Shown piece by piece: positions 23,775 to 36,747 of a DNA stretch of 64,000 bases. Position 1 is the first letter of the stretch; every line of letters starts with the position of its first letter. The translations under genes were made by a program, and so were the position numbers. The DNA comes from Sulfuritalea sp. (GTDB lineage: Bacteria; Pseudomonadota; Gammaproteobacteria; Burkholderiales; Rhodocyclaceae), in the NCBI GenBank assembly GCA_016716965.1, contig JADJUP010000043.1, forward strand, positions 1-64,000. The letters run 5' to 3'. Under the pieces are notes generated by a model, which saw only the letters and a list, made by a program, of their open reading frames with translations, did no database searches and was not told the origin of the DNA.

Positions 23775-24399
23775 TTTTCTCTTTCCATGAACACAGGTCG
23801 AAGACACCGCAATGCACGCAGTCTGGCGAACGCGCCTTGCAGGTGTAGCGCCCGTGCAGGATCAGCCAGTGGTGGGCGTGCAGGCGGAATTCGGCGGGCA
23901 CGACTTTCAGCAGCTTCTGCTCGACGGTATCCACTGTTTTGCCCGGTGCGAGGCCGGTGCGGTTGCCGACGCGGAAGATGTGGGTATCGACCGCGATGGT
24001 CGGTTCCTTGAAGGCGATGTTGAGCACCACGTTGGCGGTCTTGCGCCCGACGCCGGGCAAGGCTTCGAGCGCGGCTCGGTCGTGCGGCACTTCGCCGCCG
24101 TGGCGTTCCAGCAGCAGGCGCGAGAGCGCGGCGACGTTCTTCGCCTTGGTACGGTAGAGGCCGATGGTCTGGATGTACTCGACCAGGCCTTCCTCGCCCA
24201 GCGCGGCGATCGCCTGCGGCGTCGGGTGGTCGCGGAACAGCGCGCGCGTGGCGCGATTCACCCCCTTGTCGGTGGCCTGTGCGGAAAGCACCACGGCCAC
24301 CAGCAACTGGAAGGGTGTCGCGTACTCGAGTTCGCCCTTCGGTTCCGGGTTCGCCGCGGCGAGGCGGGCGAAAAACTCGCGGACCTTTTTCGGGCTCAT
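23767..24399 (-). CDS. nth: Endonuclease III (DNA glycosylase/AP lyase)
   Basis: A 210-residue base-excision-repair enzyme that removes oxidised pyrimidines and cuts at abasic sites. Motifs: SAQATDKGVNRAT, the helix-hairpin-helix LEALPGVGRKTANVVLN with the catalytic lysine (about residue 119), and VDTHIFRVGNR with the catalytic aspartate. The C-terminal iron-sulfur cluster ligands C-x6-C-x2-C-x5-C are in CKARSPDCVHCGVFDLC. Start ATG 24399 overlaps the rsxE stop as ATGA. The order rsxE-nth is the same as in enterobacteria. Confidence 0.96.
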   Translation of the reverse strand: MSPKKVREFFARLAAANPEPKGELEYATPFQLLVAVVLSAQATDKGVNRATRALFRDHPTPQAIAALGEEGLVEYIQTIGLYRTKAKNVAALSRLLLERHGGEVPHDRAALEALPGVGRKTANVVLNIAFKEPTIAVDTHIFRVGNRTGLAPGKTVDTVEQKLLKVVPAEFRLHAHHWLILHGRYTCKARSPDCVHCGVFDLCSWKEKNV

Positions 24400-25085
24400 G
24401 CGGCGGCGGTGGCCGCCGGCGGTGGCTGCTCGTGCAGGCGCTTGTCGCGCAGGCGCTGGTTGGCGCGCGCCTCGAGCCAGTTGCGACCGGCGATCAGCAG
24501 GCCGAGCACGAAGAAGGCACCGGGCGGCAGGATGGCGACAAGGAATCCGGGGTAGGACTCCGGCAACACCTGGATGCCGGACAGTGTCGGAAAAATCATC
24601 TCGATGCCAGAGAAGACGGTGCCCTGGCCGATGAACTCGCGTACGGCGCCAAGCAGTGCGATCACCCAGACGAAACCGATGCCCATCATCAAGCCGTCGA
24701 AGGTCGAGGCGCGCAGGCCGTTCTTGGCGGCGAAGGCCTCGACGCGCGCCAGCACGATGCAGTTGGTGACGATCAAGGGGATGAAGATGCCGAGCACCAG
24801 ATAGAGGTCGTGCAAAAAGGCGTTGAAGGCCAGGTCGACCACGGTGACGAGCGCCGCGATGATGAGGACGAACACGGGGATGCGGATCTCGTAGGGAATC
24901 AGCGCGCGCAGCGCGGAGATCGCGAAGTTGGCGAGCATCATCACCAGGATCGTGGCAAGGCCGAGGCTGACGGCATTGACCATGGTGCTGCTTACCGCCA
25001 GCAGGGGGCACAGCCCCAGGAGTTGGGCGAGGATGGAATTCTGTTTCCAAAGGCCGTTCCAGGCGATGTCCTTGTAGATGCTCAT
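24396..25085 (-). CDS. rsxE: Rnf/Rsx electron-transport complex subunit E
   Basis: A 229-residue inner-membrane subunit with six predicted helices, homologous to RsxA. Examples are LGLCPLLAVSSTMVNAVSLGLATILVMMLANFAISALRALIPYEIRIPVFV. The conserved LGLCPLLA cysteine segment is where the membrane iron-sulfur centre is placed in current models. The complex couples ferredoxin:NAD oxidoreduction to ion movement, or keeps SoxR reduced. A basic/Pro/Ala-rich tail (EQPPPAATAAA) ends the protein. Its ATG overlaps the rsxG stop by 4 bases. Confidence 0.95.
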   Translation of the reverse strand: MSIYKDIAWNGLWKQNSILAQLLGLCPLLAVSSTMVNAVSLGLATILVMMLANFAISALRALIPYEIRIPVFVLIIAALVTVVDLAFNAFLHDLYLVLGIFIPLIVTNCIVLARVEAFAAKNGLRASTFDGLMMGIGFVWVIALLGAVREFIGQGTVFSGIEMIFPTLSGIQVLPESYPGFLVAILPPGAFFVLGLLIAGRNWLEARANQRLRDKRLHEQPPPAATAAA

Positions 25086-25780
25086 GGCTTGCTCTCCTCA
25101 TATCGTCCGTCGGCTGGCAGGGCGAACAGGCGCTCCCGGTTCTCCATCGTCCACGCAAGTACCCGGCCGCTGGCATTGGTCACGGCACGGGCGGAAATCG
25201 TCGCACCGGTCATTTGATCGAAGTGGCCGCCGTCCTTCTTCACGCGCCATTTTTCGCGCGGCACGCTATCGAAACCGAGGTTGGCGAACTGGGTGATCCA
25301 GGGTTTCGACTTGTTGCGATCCTTCTTCGGATCGATGTAGTCGCCCAGGCCGGGGGTTTCCTTGTGGCTGGTGACGCGCAGCGCGATCAGCCGGCCATCG
25401 GCGCCGACGGCGACGATCAGTCCGATGCGGCCGGAGTAGCCGTCCGCGGCAGCGGCCTCCAGCACCAGTGCGGCCGGTGCGCCGTTCCTGCGCGCCCGCC
25501 ATAGACGGGATTCGTCGTCGAGTCCCAGGGCCTTTGTCGGCGGCAGGCTGATCGCATCGGCCATCAGATTGTTGTCGTAGCTGCCGGCGGGCAGGACTTC
25601 GCCGATCAGGCGCAGCTTCTCGGCCAGCGCACTGGCGGCGACCATGGGTGCCGTCGCCTTGTAGGTGCCTGCCATCAGCGCGGTGAACACCAGGGTGAAA
25701 GCCAGCATGATGCCGGCCGTGCGCACCGAGATGCGCAGCGCGCCGGAATCGCGTGTATCGACGTCGACCGGTTCGCTCAT
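25082..25780 (-). CDS. rsxG: Rnf/Rsx electron-transport complex subunit G (FMN protein)
   Basis: A 232-residue periplasmic subunit anchored by one N-terminal helix (TAGIMLAFTLVFTALMAGTY). The FMN-binding domain contains HKETPGLGDYIDPKKD and the covalent-flavin motif MTGATISARAV (about residues 192-202), where FMN is attached to the threonine by a phosphoester bond. The start ATG 25780 overlaps the rsxD stop. Confidence 0.94.
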   Translation of the reverse strand: MSEPVDVDTRDSGALRISVRTAGIMLAFTLVFTALMAGTYKATAPMVAASALAEKLRLIGEVLPAGSYDNNLMADAISLPPTKALGLDDESRLWRARRNGAPAALVLEAAAADGYSGRIGLIVAVGADGRLIALRVTSHKETPGLGDYIDPKKDRNKSKPWITQFANLGFDSVPREKWRVKKDGGHFDQMTGATISARAVTNASGRVLAWTMENRERLFALPADGRYEESKP

Positions 25781-26796
25781 GTCGAATCTCCGTCCTGACG
25801 CTTGTGGCCGAATACCGGTGGCTGGGTATGGATGTCGATCAGGGGGGCGGCGATGTTCATCAGCAGCACGGCGAAGGCAATTCCGTCCGGATAGGCGCCG
25901 AAGCTGCGGATGATCCAGGTCAGCAACGCGGCGCCGGCGGCGAAGATCAGTTTGCCCTTCGGCGTCGTCGCACCGGAAACCGGGTCGGTCACGATAAAGA
26001 AGGCGGCGAGCATGGCGCCGCCTGTGAATATGTGGAAGCTGGGCGCTGCGAAGCGTTCCGCGTCAACCAGCGAAAAGCCGCCGGAAACTAGCAGCAGGGC
26101 ACCGAGGAAGGCCGCGGGCAGGTGCCAGGTGATGATGCGCTGCTGCAGCAGGTAGGCGCCGCCCAGGCAATACGCGGCGGCGATCCATTCCCAGCCCTTG
26201 CCGCCGATGTTGCCGAAGGTCGCGTTGCTGCCGAGCACGCCGGCCACCGTGGCGCGGGCGTCGGCCGTATGGAGCGCCGTGCGCAGGGCGTCCAGTGGCG
26301 TGGCCATGGTGATCGCATCGAGTTGGCGCGGTCCGAAAATCGCATTGAGTTGCGGTGCGAAATCGGTGAAGCCGACCGCGGGCCACTGCGACATGAGCTG
26401 GGGATAGGCGACGATCATCAGGGCGAACGCCACCATTGCCGGATTGAAGGGGTTCTGGCCGAGGCCGCCATAGAGATGCTTGGCGATGACGATGGCGGCC
26501 AGTACGCCAACCACGGTCACCCACCATGGTGCGATGGGCGGGAAGGTCAGGGCGATCAGCCAGGCCGTGACGAGTGCCGATCCGTCACCAAGGAACATCG
26601 CTACTGGCTTGCCGCGCAGCTTCAGCATCGCGGCCTCCGCAATCAATGCGGTGATGGAGGCAAGCGCAATCTGCACCAGGATCGCCGCGCCGAAGAACCA
26701 GACATAGACGGCGATGCCGGGTAACAGGGCGAGCAGCACGCGCAACATCACGGACCGGACGCTGGCGGGTTTGAGCGAATAGGGAGAGTTGTTCAC
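25777..26796 (-). CDS. rsxD: Rnf/Rsx electron-transport complex subunit D
   Basis: A 339-residue integral membrane subunit of the NqrB/RnfD family. It has many hydrophobic helices (VMLRVLLALLPGIAVYVWFF, SAITALIAEAAML, VVGVLAAIVIAKHLYGGLGQNPFNPAM). The sequence ITMATPLDALRTAL (about residues 181-194) matches the region of the second covalent FMN threonine. GAMLAAFFIVTDPVSGATTPKGK near the C-terminus is also conserved. Expressed with the neighbouring rsx genes. Confidence 0.95.
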   Translation of the reverse strand: MNNSPYSLKPASVRSVMLRVLLALLPGIAVYVWFFGAAILVQIALASITALIAEAAMLKLRGKPVAMFLGDGSALVTAWLIALTFPPIAPWWVTVVGVLAAIVIAKHLYGGLGQNPFNPAMVAFALMIVAYPQLMSQWPAVGFTDFAPQLNAIFGPRQLDAITMATPLDALRTALHTADARATVAGVLGSNATFGNIGGKGWEWIAAAYCLGGAYLLQQRIITWHLPAAFLGALLLVSGGFSLVDAERFAAPSFHIFTGGAMLAAFFIVTDPVSGATTPKGKLIFAAGAALLTWIIRSFGAYPDGIAFAVLLMNIAAPLIDIHTQPPVFGHKRQDGDST

Positions 26797-26815
26797 GACG
26801 GGATTGTCATTCTGC

Positions 26816-28486
26816 CTAGTCGTCCTGGCGCACGTGGGGTTTGGCCATTTCGCGGATTTCGGCGCGACGGTTCTCGATGGCGGCGATTTCAGCCTGTTGT
26901 TCGGGTGTCAGGTCGCTGACATTTTCCGGATGCGCTTGCTCCTTCTGTGCCTTGGCACGTTCCAGCGCAGCGGCGATCATGGCTTTTTTTGCATCTTCTT
27001 CAGGGGTCGTGGCCGGCTTTTCGGCGACGGCAATAGCCACAGCGGCCTTTTCGCGCCCGGCAGCTGTTTTTGCAGCGAGCTTGGCGGCTTTCTCCGCCTT
27101 TTCGCGCTCTTCGCGCGCAAGGCGGAACTCATAACGTTCGCGGGCAAGGTCCGCCGCAGCCTTTTCCTTTTCCCGAGCCCAGATCTCACCCTTGGCAAAG
27201 CGGAAGTAGTCGACCAGCGGAATGCGCGACGGGCAGACGTAGGAACAACAGCCGCATTCGATGCAGTCGAAGAGTGAGTATTCCTGGGCCTTGCCGAATA
27301 TCCGTGCGCGCGAATACCAGTACATCTCGAACGGCTGCAGTTCGGCCGGACAGACCTTGGCGCATTCGCCGCAACGGATGCACGGCATCTCCGGCGGCGG
27401 CGTCGGAAACAGGCTGGGCGAGCCGGCAAGAATGCAGTTGGTGCCCTTGATCACCGGAGTTTCCAGGCTTTGCAGGACGACACCCATCATCGGTCCGCCG
27501 ACAAGATAGCGGTTGGTGTCGGCACGCGGTTCGGCCAGAGGCAGCAGTTCGCCGACCGGCGTTCCGATGAGGACTTCGAAATTGCCCGGATGGGCCATGT
27601 TGCCGCTTAGCGTCAGGACGCGCGAGATCAGCGGCTCGCCGTGGGCGATGGCGCGGTGTATGGCGGCGGCCGAGCCGACGTTGAAGCATTGGACGCCGAA
27701 GTGCGTACCGAGCTTGCCGTAGGGGATTTCTATTCCGGTCAGAACCCGAATCAACTGCTTCTCGCCACCGGCAGGATAACGGGTGGGGATCGCGACAACG
27801 TCGATGTCCGGTTCGCCGAGTTTCTGAACGGCTGCGCGCATGGATTCGATTGCCTGCGGCTTGTTGTCCTCGATGCCGACCAGCACGCGGCGCGCTCCGG
27901 TGATGTGGCGCATTATCGATGCGCCTGCGAGTATGGCGTCGGCACGCTCGCGCATGAGGCGGTCGTCGCAGGTGATCCAAGGTTCACATTCCGCGCCGTT
28001 GAGGATCAGGGTCTCGATGCCCTTTTCGCCGGGACCCAGCTTGACATGACTTGGAAAGCCCGCGCCGCCAAGGCCGACGACACCGCAGTCACGCAGGTAG
28101 TTCCGAGTCTCCTGCGACGTGGCGGAACGGAAGTCGAAGGCTTTCCGGTCGATCCAGCGATCTTCCCCGTCCGGTTCGATGACGATGCTGGGCGCGGGTA
28201 GTCCCGAGGGATGCGGTACCGGCTGCGGCTCTATCGAGCGTACCGTGCCCGACGTGGGCGCATGGACGACCGTGCACATCGGGCCTTCGGCTGCGGCAAT
28301 CATTTCGCCCTTGAGCACGATCTGTCCGGGTTGCACCAGGCATCGCGCCATCGCCCTGGCACTCTGGCGAAGCGGAATGACCAGTTTTGACGGCAGCGGC
28401 GCGACACGGATCGGGACATTTGCCGACTCGTCCTTGTGGGAGGCGGGCTTTACGCCGCCCTTGAATCTGAACAGTTTGGCGATCAT
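26816..28486 (-). CDS. rsxC: Rnf/Rsx electron-transport complex subunit C
   Basis: A 556-residue NADH-facing subunit. The core has the Complex-I-51-kDa-like fold (GLGGAGFPSHVKL, LILNGAECEPWITCDDRLM). Two 4Fe-4S motifs follow, CIRCGECAKVCP (about residues 371-382) and CIECGCCSYVCP (about 410-421). The C-terminal about 100 residues are an Ala/Lys/Glu-rich coiled-coil tail of the kind that varies greatly in length between species. ATG 28486 (MIAKLFRFKGGVKP) overlaps the rsxB stop by 4 bases; the longer upstream frame is rejected. Confidence 0.95.
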   Translation of the reverse strand: MIAKLFRFKGGVKPASHKDESANVPIRVAPLPSKLVIPLRQSARAMARCLVQPGQIVLKGEMIAAAEGPMCTVVHAPTSGTVRSIEPQPVPHPSGLPAPSIVIEPDGEDRWIDRKAFDFRSATSQETRNYLRDCGVVGLGGAGFPSHVKLGPGEKGIETLILNGAECEPWITCDDRLMRERADAILAGASIMRHITGARRVLVGIEDNKPQAIESMRAAVQKLGEPDIDVVAIPTRYPAGGEKQLIRVLTGIEIPYGKLGTHFGVQCFNVGSAAAIHRAIAHGEPLISRVLTLSGNMAHPGNFEVLIGTPVGELLPLAEPRADTNRYLVGGPMMGVVLQSLETPVIKGTNCILAGSPSLFPTPPPEMPCIRCGECAKVCPAELQPFEMYWYSRARIFGKAQEYSLFDCIECGCCSYVCPSRIPLVDYFRFAKGEIWAREKEKAAADLARERYEFRLAREEREKAEKAAKLAAKTAAGREKAAVAIAVAEKPATTPEEDAKKAMIAAALERAKAQKEQAHPENVSDLTPEQQAEIAAIENRRAEIREMAKPHVRQDD

Positions 28487-29034
28487 GCCGCCTGCCGCAG
28501 GGGGATGACCGGATACTTCCATTTCCAGCTATCCACTGTTTCCTGGATGGGCTCCATGCGGATGCAATCCACCGGGCATGGTGCGAGGCAAAGCTCGCAG
28601 CCTGTGCACTGGGCGGCGACCACGGTATGCATCTGCTTTGCGGCACCGACGATGGCATCGACCGGGCAGGCCTGGATGCAAAGCGTGCAGCCAATGCAGG
28701 CCTGTTCGTCGATGATGGCAACGGATTTCGGCTTCTCGATGCCGTGTTCGGCCGAAAGGGGCTTGAACTCGCGGCCGAGCAGGTCAGCCAGCTTGTGGAT
28801 GCCCTCCTCGCCACCGGGAGGGCATTGGTTGATCTCGGCCTCGCCCTTGGCAATGGCCTGGGCGTAGGGCTTGCACCCAGGAAAGCCGCACTGGCCGCAT
28901 TGTGTTTGCGGCAGGATCGCGTCGATCTTTTCCACCAGCGGGTCGCCCTCGACGCGAAAGCGCACTGCAGCGTAACCGAGCGCGGCACCAAGGAGTACGG
29001 CGCCCAGCGCCATGACCAGGAGGGCTTCGAGCAT
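28483..29034 (-). CDS. rsxB: Rnf/Rsx electron-transport complex subunit B (ferredoxin-like)
   Basis: A 183-residue subunit with an N-terminal membrane anchor (LLVMALGAVLLGAALGYAAV), a Fer4-16-type cluster motif QTQCGQCGFPGCKPYAQAI, and two ferredoxin clusters, CIGCTLCIQACP and CTGCELCLAPCP (about residues 113-124 and 143-154). It passes electrons between the soluble donor side and the membrane subunits. Confidence 0.96.
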   Translation of the reverse strand: MLEALLVMALGAVLLGAALGYAAVRFRVEGDPLVEKIDAILPQTQCGQCGFPGCKPYAQAIAKGEAEINQCPPGGEEGIHKLADLLGREFKPLSAEHGIEKPKSVAIIDEQACIGCTLCIQACPVDAIVGAAKQMHTVVAAQCTGCELCLAPCPVDCIRMEPIQETVDSWKWKYPVIPLRQAA

Positions 29035-29039
29035 GTCTG

Positions 29040-29624
29040 TTACTTGAACTTGTCCAGGCCGGCGAAGCCCATGAAGGCCAGGCTCATCACGCCCGCCGTG
29101 ATCATGGCGATCGCGGTGCCGCGGAAATGGATCGGTACGTCTGCGGCCTCCAGGCGTTCGCGAATGCCGGCGAAGAGGATCAGCGCCAGCGTGAAACCCA
29201 GTGCGCTGCCAAAACCGAACAGCAGCGATTCGAGGAAGTTGTGGCGCAGGGCGACGTTGAGTAGCGGTATGCCGAGTACCGCGCAGTTGGTGGTGATCAA
29301 CGGCAGGTAGATGCCAAGCACCTGGTGCAGCAGGGGACTGGTTTTCTGAATCACCAGTTCCGTCAGCTGCACGATCGCGGCGATGGTGACGATGAAGGAC
29401 AGAGTGCGCAGGTATTCGAGCTGGTTCGGCATCAACAGCCAGCGGTCGATAATGTAGCTGGCACCGCAGGCCATGGTCAGCACAAAGGTGGTCGCCGCAC
29501 CCATGCCGAGTGCCGTTTCCAGTTTCTTGGATACGCCCATGAACGGGCAGAGGCCGAGAATGCGCACAAATACGACGTTGTTGACGAGGACCGCGCCAAG
29601 AATGATAAATAGGTAGGTGGTCAT
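29040..29624 (-). CDS. rsxA: Rnf/Rsx electron-transport complex subunit A
   Basis: A 194-residue six-helix membrane protein and first gene of the operon. Conserved parts are LVNNVVFVRILGLCPFMGVSKK (about residues 11-32), ELVIQKTSPLLHQVLGIYLPLITTNCAVLG and the C-terminal GTAIAMITAGVMSLAFMGFAG. It pairs with RsxE in the membrane core. ATG 29624; six bases separate it from rsxB. Confidence 0.96.
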   Translation of the reverse strand: MTTYLFIILGAVLVNNVVFVRILGLCPFMGVSKKLETALGMGAATTFVLTMACGASYIIDRWLLMPNQLEYLRTLSFIVTIAAIVQLTELVIQKTSPLLHQVLGIYLPLITTNCAVLGIPLLNVALRHNFLESLLFGFGSALGFTLALILFAGIRERLEAADVPIHFRGTAIAMITAGVMSLAFMGFAGLDKFK

Positions 29625-29715
29625 GTGGCGCGCAGTGCCGGAGCCGATTCGCAATGATTGGTGGAGATCAAATTATCTCGCTATTGATAGTGTTTCCGCA
29701 AGTGGAACCGGGATG

Positions 29716-30741
29716 TTACTGCCGCGTGGCGGCATCCGTCGCGGCGATGCATTCGGTGACAAGCCGCGGACCCCGGTAGATCAGCCCGCTGTATACCTGC
29801 ACCAGCGTGGCGCCGGCGTCGATCTTCGCGCGCGCTCGCTCGCCGCTGTCGATGCCGCCCGCCGCGATGATCGGCAGTTCGCCCGCCAGGGCCAGGGCGA
29901 GACGCCGAATCACGGTGGTGGATTTCTCGAAGAGCGGGGCGCCGGATAGGCCTCCGGCCTCGGCAGCCAAAGGTGAGGATTCAACACCTTCGCGCCCCAG
30001 CGTCGTGTTGGTGGCGATCACCGCGTCGATCCTGTGGCGCCTGAGGGTGTCGGCGATCGTGTCAATCTGGCCGGGTTCTAGGTCCGGTGCGATCTTCAGG
30101 GCCAGCGGAACGTACTTGCCATGCCTGTCGGCGAGCGCACCCTGGCGGGACTTGAGTGCTTCGAGCAGGGCGTCCAGCTCTGAAGCCCCCTGCAACTGGC
30201 GCAGGTTCTTGGTATTGGGCGAGGAAATATTGACGGTAATGTAGCTTGCCGCCGGATAGGCTTTGTCGAGGCAGATCAGATAGTCATCGACGGCCTGTTC
30301 GATGGGGGTGTCGAAGTTCTTGCCGATGTTGATGCCGAGAATGCCTTTGTACCGGGACAGCGAAAGGGTTTCGAGCAGCGCGTCTATTCCGGCGTTATTG
30401 AACCCCATGCGGTTGATTATGGCCCGTTGCTCGGGCAGACGGAACAGGCGTGGCCTGGGGTTGCCCGGCTGCGGACGAGGCGTCACGGTGCCTACTTCAA
30501 GGAAGCCAAAGCCCAGGTGTCCAAGTCCATCAATCGCGGTACCGTTTTTGTCCAGGCCGGCTGCGAGTCCGACCCGGTTGGGAAATCGGAGCCCCATCGC
30601 ATCGACGGGTGCCTTGCTTGGGGGAGGCGCGCCTCGAAAACCCAGTGATGCGCCCACAGCAAGGAAATCCAGCGTCAATTCATGGGCGCGCTCGGCGTCG
30701 AAAGCGAACAGAAGGGGGCGGATCAAGGCATATGGAATCAT
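29716..30741 (-). CDS. pyrD: Dihydroorotate dehydrogenase (quinone), class 2
   Basis: A 341-residue membrane-associated FMN enzyme for the fourth step of pyrimidine synthesis. The N-terminal about 40 residues (IPYALIRPLLFAFDAERAHELTL) form the quinone-tunnel helices of class 2. FPNRVGLAAGLDKNGTAIDGL, ITVNISSPNTKNLRQLQG with the catalytic serine in this loop, IATNTTLGREGV and IAAGGIDSGERARAKIDAGATLVQVYSGLIYRGP are all conserved. ATG 30741 is used; the in-frame extension to 30777 has no family support. Divergent from the rRNA operon. Confidence 0.96.
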   Translation of the reverse strand: MIPYALIRPLLFAFDAERAHELTLDFLAVGASLGFRGAPPPSKAPVDAMGLRFPNRVGLAAGLDKNGTAIDGLGHLGFGFLEVGTVTPRPQPGNPRPRLFRLPEQRAIINRMGFNNAGIDALLETLSLSRYKGILGINIGKNFDTPIEQAVDDYLICLDKAYPAASYITVNISSPNTKNLRQLQGASELDALLEALKSRQGALADRHGKYVPLALKIAPDLEPGQIDTIADTLRRHRIDAVIATNTTLGREGVESSPLAAEAGGLSGAPLFEKSTTVIRRLALALAGELPIIAAGGIDSGERARAKIDAGATLVQVYSGLIYRGPRLVTECIAATDAATRQ

Positions 30742-30812
30742 GGTCGGACATTCTACGTTGCCGCCCAAGAGGAGCATTTGTCACAAAACGGAAAGAAAAA
30801 GTACGCGGGGGG

Positions 30813-30841
30813 TTTACAGACGTCAAAAGCGTCCATATAAT
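30813..30841 (+). promoter_or_regulatory. Strong sigma-70 promoter of the rRNA operon
   Basis: TTTACA (30813-30818), 17 bp spacer, TATAAT (30836-30841). It lies about 310 bases upstream of mature 16S and reads toward it. Confidence 0.8.
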
Positions 30842-30880
30842 CTCCTCTCTCTGCTGCTTGCGGAGGCGCCCAAGGGCGAA

Positions 30881-30918
30881 GTTCTTTAAAAACCAAACAA
30901 CCGATAGGTGTAGGTGCT
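30881..30918 (+). promoter_or_regulatory. rRNA leader: boxA-like antitermination site and left arm of the 16S processing stem
   Basis: GTTCTTTAAAAA (30881-30892) resembles the boxA element bound by NusB/S10. The next 24 bases (30895-30918) are complementary to 32710-32734 downstream of 16S with one bulge, forming the RNase III stem that releases the 16S precursor. A second boxA-like GATCTTTAAAAA lies before 23S at 33061-33072. The remainder of the leader (30919-31152) shows no gene. Confidence 0.65.
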
Positions 30919-31152
30919 TGCTGGGCTGGTGGTGGTGGTGGGCAGTTGGCTCGAAATCGAAGAGGCGATTGCTGGTTCTGGTTGAAAAACCTGGGCCGAG
31001 TTCTGAGGGTGGTGCGAAAGTGCTGCGTGAAGGATCTGCTGCTGCTGGATGCTAAGAGTATTAAAAGCAAGTGCTTACACGAAATAAAACAGTAAGGTTA
31101 AATGCAAATTTAGCCTCTGAAATTCGTTTGAGCGAGTAGTAAATAGACAGAT

Positions 31153-32693
<1,541 letters not shown>

Positions 32694-32747
32694 GAGCAAA
32701 GGCGCGGTGAGCACCTACAACCTATCGGTTGTTTAGAACCCAACAGC

Positions 32748-32824
32748 GGGTCTGTAGCTCAGCTGGTTAGAGCACCGTCTTGATAAGGCGGGGGTCGATG
32801 GTTCGAACCCATCCAGACCCACCA
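32748..32824 (+). tRNA. tRNA-Ile (anticodon GAT)
   Basis: A 77-base cloverleaf. The acceptor GGGTCTG pairs with CAGACCC, the anticodon loop CTTGATAAG gives GAT, the T-arm is GGTTCGAACCC, and CCA is encoded. Standard position in the 16S-23S spacer. Confidence 0.97.
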
Positions 32825-32829
32825 GGTGG

Positions 32830-32860
<31 letters not shown>

Positions 32861-32879
32861 CGCGGGAATCGCCGCAAAA

Positions 32880-32955
32880 GGGGGATTAGCTCAGCTGGGA
32901 GAGCACCTGCTTTGCAAGCAGGGGGTCGTCGGTTCGATCCCGTCATCCTCCACCA
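32880..32955 (+). tRNA. tRNA-Ala (anticodon TGC)
   Basis: A 76-base cloverleaf. The acceptor GGGGGAT pairs with ATCCTCC, including the G3-U70 wobble that identifies alanine tRNAs. The anticodon loop TTTGCAA gives TGC, the T-arm is GGTTCGATCCC, and CCA is encoded. The first G directly follows a purine-rich AAAAG. Confidence 0.97.
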
Positions 32956-33220
32956 AGCCTCCTTCATCAAGGGCGGTGTGGCGAGACATGAAGCGTAATG
33001 AGTAACGAGAAGCGGAAGGCTTCTCCTTAGTCATTACTCCTTATGAGTAAGCGGTTGTTGGATCTTTAAAAATTCGGAAGAAGTAAGGTTGTGTCACCCT
33101 GGAAGGGGTGGCACATGGGTTGTGATTGTATCTTCACGACTCCCGTCCTTTGAACCGGCGCGGGAGTCTGAACAAGTAATACTTTGGTTGCTTCCTGTAG
33201 AGGAGAGATTCGGGGAACCG

Positions 33221-33237
33221 GAGCTCAATGTTATAGG

Positions 33238-33243
<6 letters not shown>
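33221..33243 (+). other. 23S processing stem, left arm (partner at 36113-36135)
   Basis: These 23 bases (GAGCTCAATG, then TTATAGGGTC, then AAG) are perfectly complementary to 36113-36135. The stem brings both ends of 23S together for RNase III cleavage. Confidence 0.85.
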
Positions 33244-36120
<2,877 letters not shown>

Positions 36121-36271
36121 TATAACATTGAGCTCAATGCAGTACCGAGCCTATGTCTATGCGCAGTAACCAAAGACACGCAATCACCACCCAATACCCT
36201 TACTTCCTCCGAATCATGTGCGACGTCACAAGGCCCCTTCACCGGACACCCTTCCCGTCGCACCCCCTTTC

Positions 36272-36390
36272 AGTCTGGTGTCCATAGCGTCTTGGTACCA
36301 CCCCTTCCCATCCCGAACAGGACCGTGAAACGAGACCGCGCCGATGATATTGCACTTCACCGTGTGAGAAAGTAGGTCAACGCCAGACTA
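36272..36390 (+). rRNA. rrf: 5S ribosomal RNA
   Basis: About 119 bases. The terminal stem AGTCTGGTG / CGCCAGACT and the inner CCCATCCCGAAC loop are typical of 5S. It follows 23S after about 150 bases of spacer in which I see no tRNA. Confidence 0.93.
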
Positions 36391-36398
36391 ACCCCTCA

Positions 36399-36437
36399 AA
36401 AACCCCCTCCCGGATTGCCGGGCAGGGGGTTTTTATT
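36399..36437 (+). terminator. Rho-independent terminator of the rRNA operon
   Basis: The stem CCCCCTCCCGG / CCGGGCAGGGGG has a short ATTG loop and is followed by TTTTTATTT. Confidence 0.85.
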
Positions 36438-36747
36438 TGACGGTCGCCGTGGTTGCGATTCCATTGCTGTCCACATTTCATCCGGGTCCCCCTACCCGGT
36501 CGATCGCGTGTTCCGACCAGCGAGTTGCCGACGCTATGCAGATATGACCAAAGGCAGGGTTTTCGTGTTGCAAGAAAACGACAACATCAAAGCCAAATCG
36601 CCTGAAATCGGCGACGGCAATTGCCCACTTGCTCCCCCTAAAGCAAAATGCCGACAGCTTCCCGATTCGGGTAGTGACAGCGAGCAGTGACCGACCACGT
36701 GGTGTCATTGCCGACTGTTCAAACCAACTCTCTTTTTGGAGAAATCT
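36438..36747. other. Intergenic region before the porin gene
   Basis: No gene is supported. A long leftward open frame here runs antisense through the porin and is rejected. A TTTTTGGAG ribosome-binding site lies just before the porin start. I could not assign a clear promoter. Confidence 0.4.
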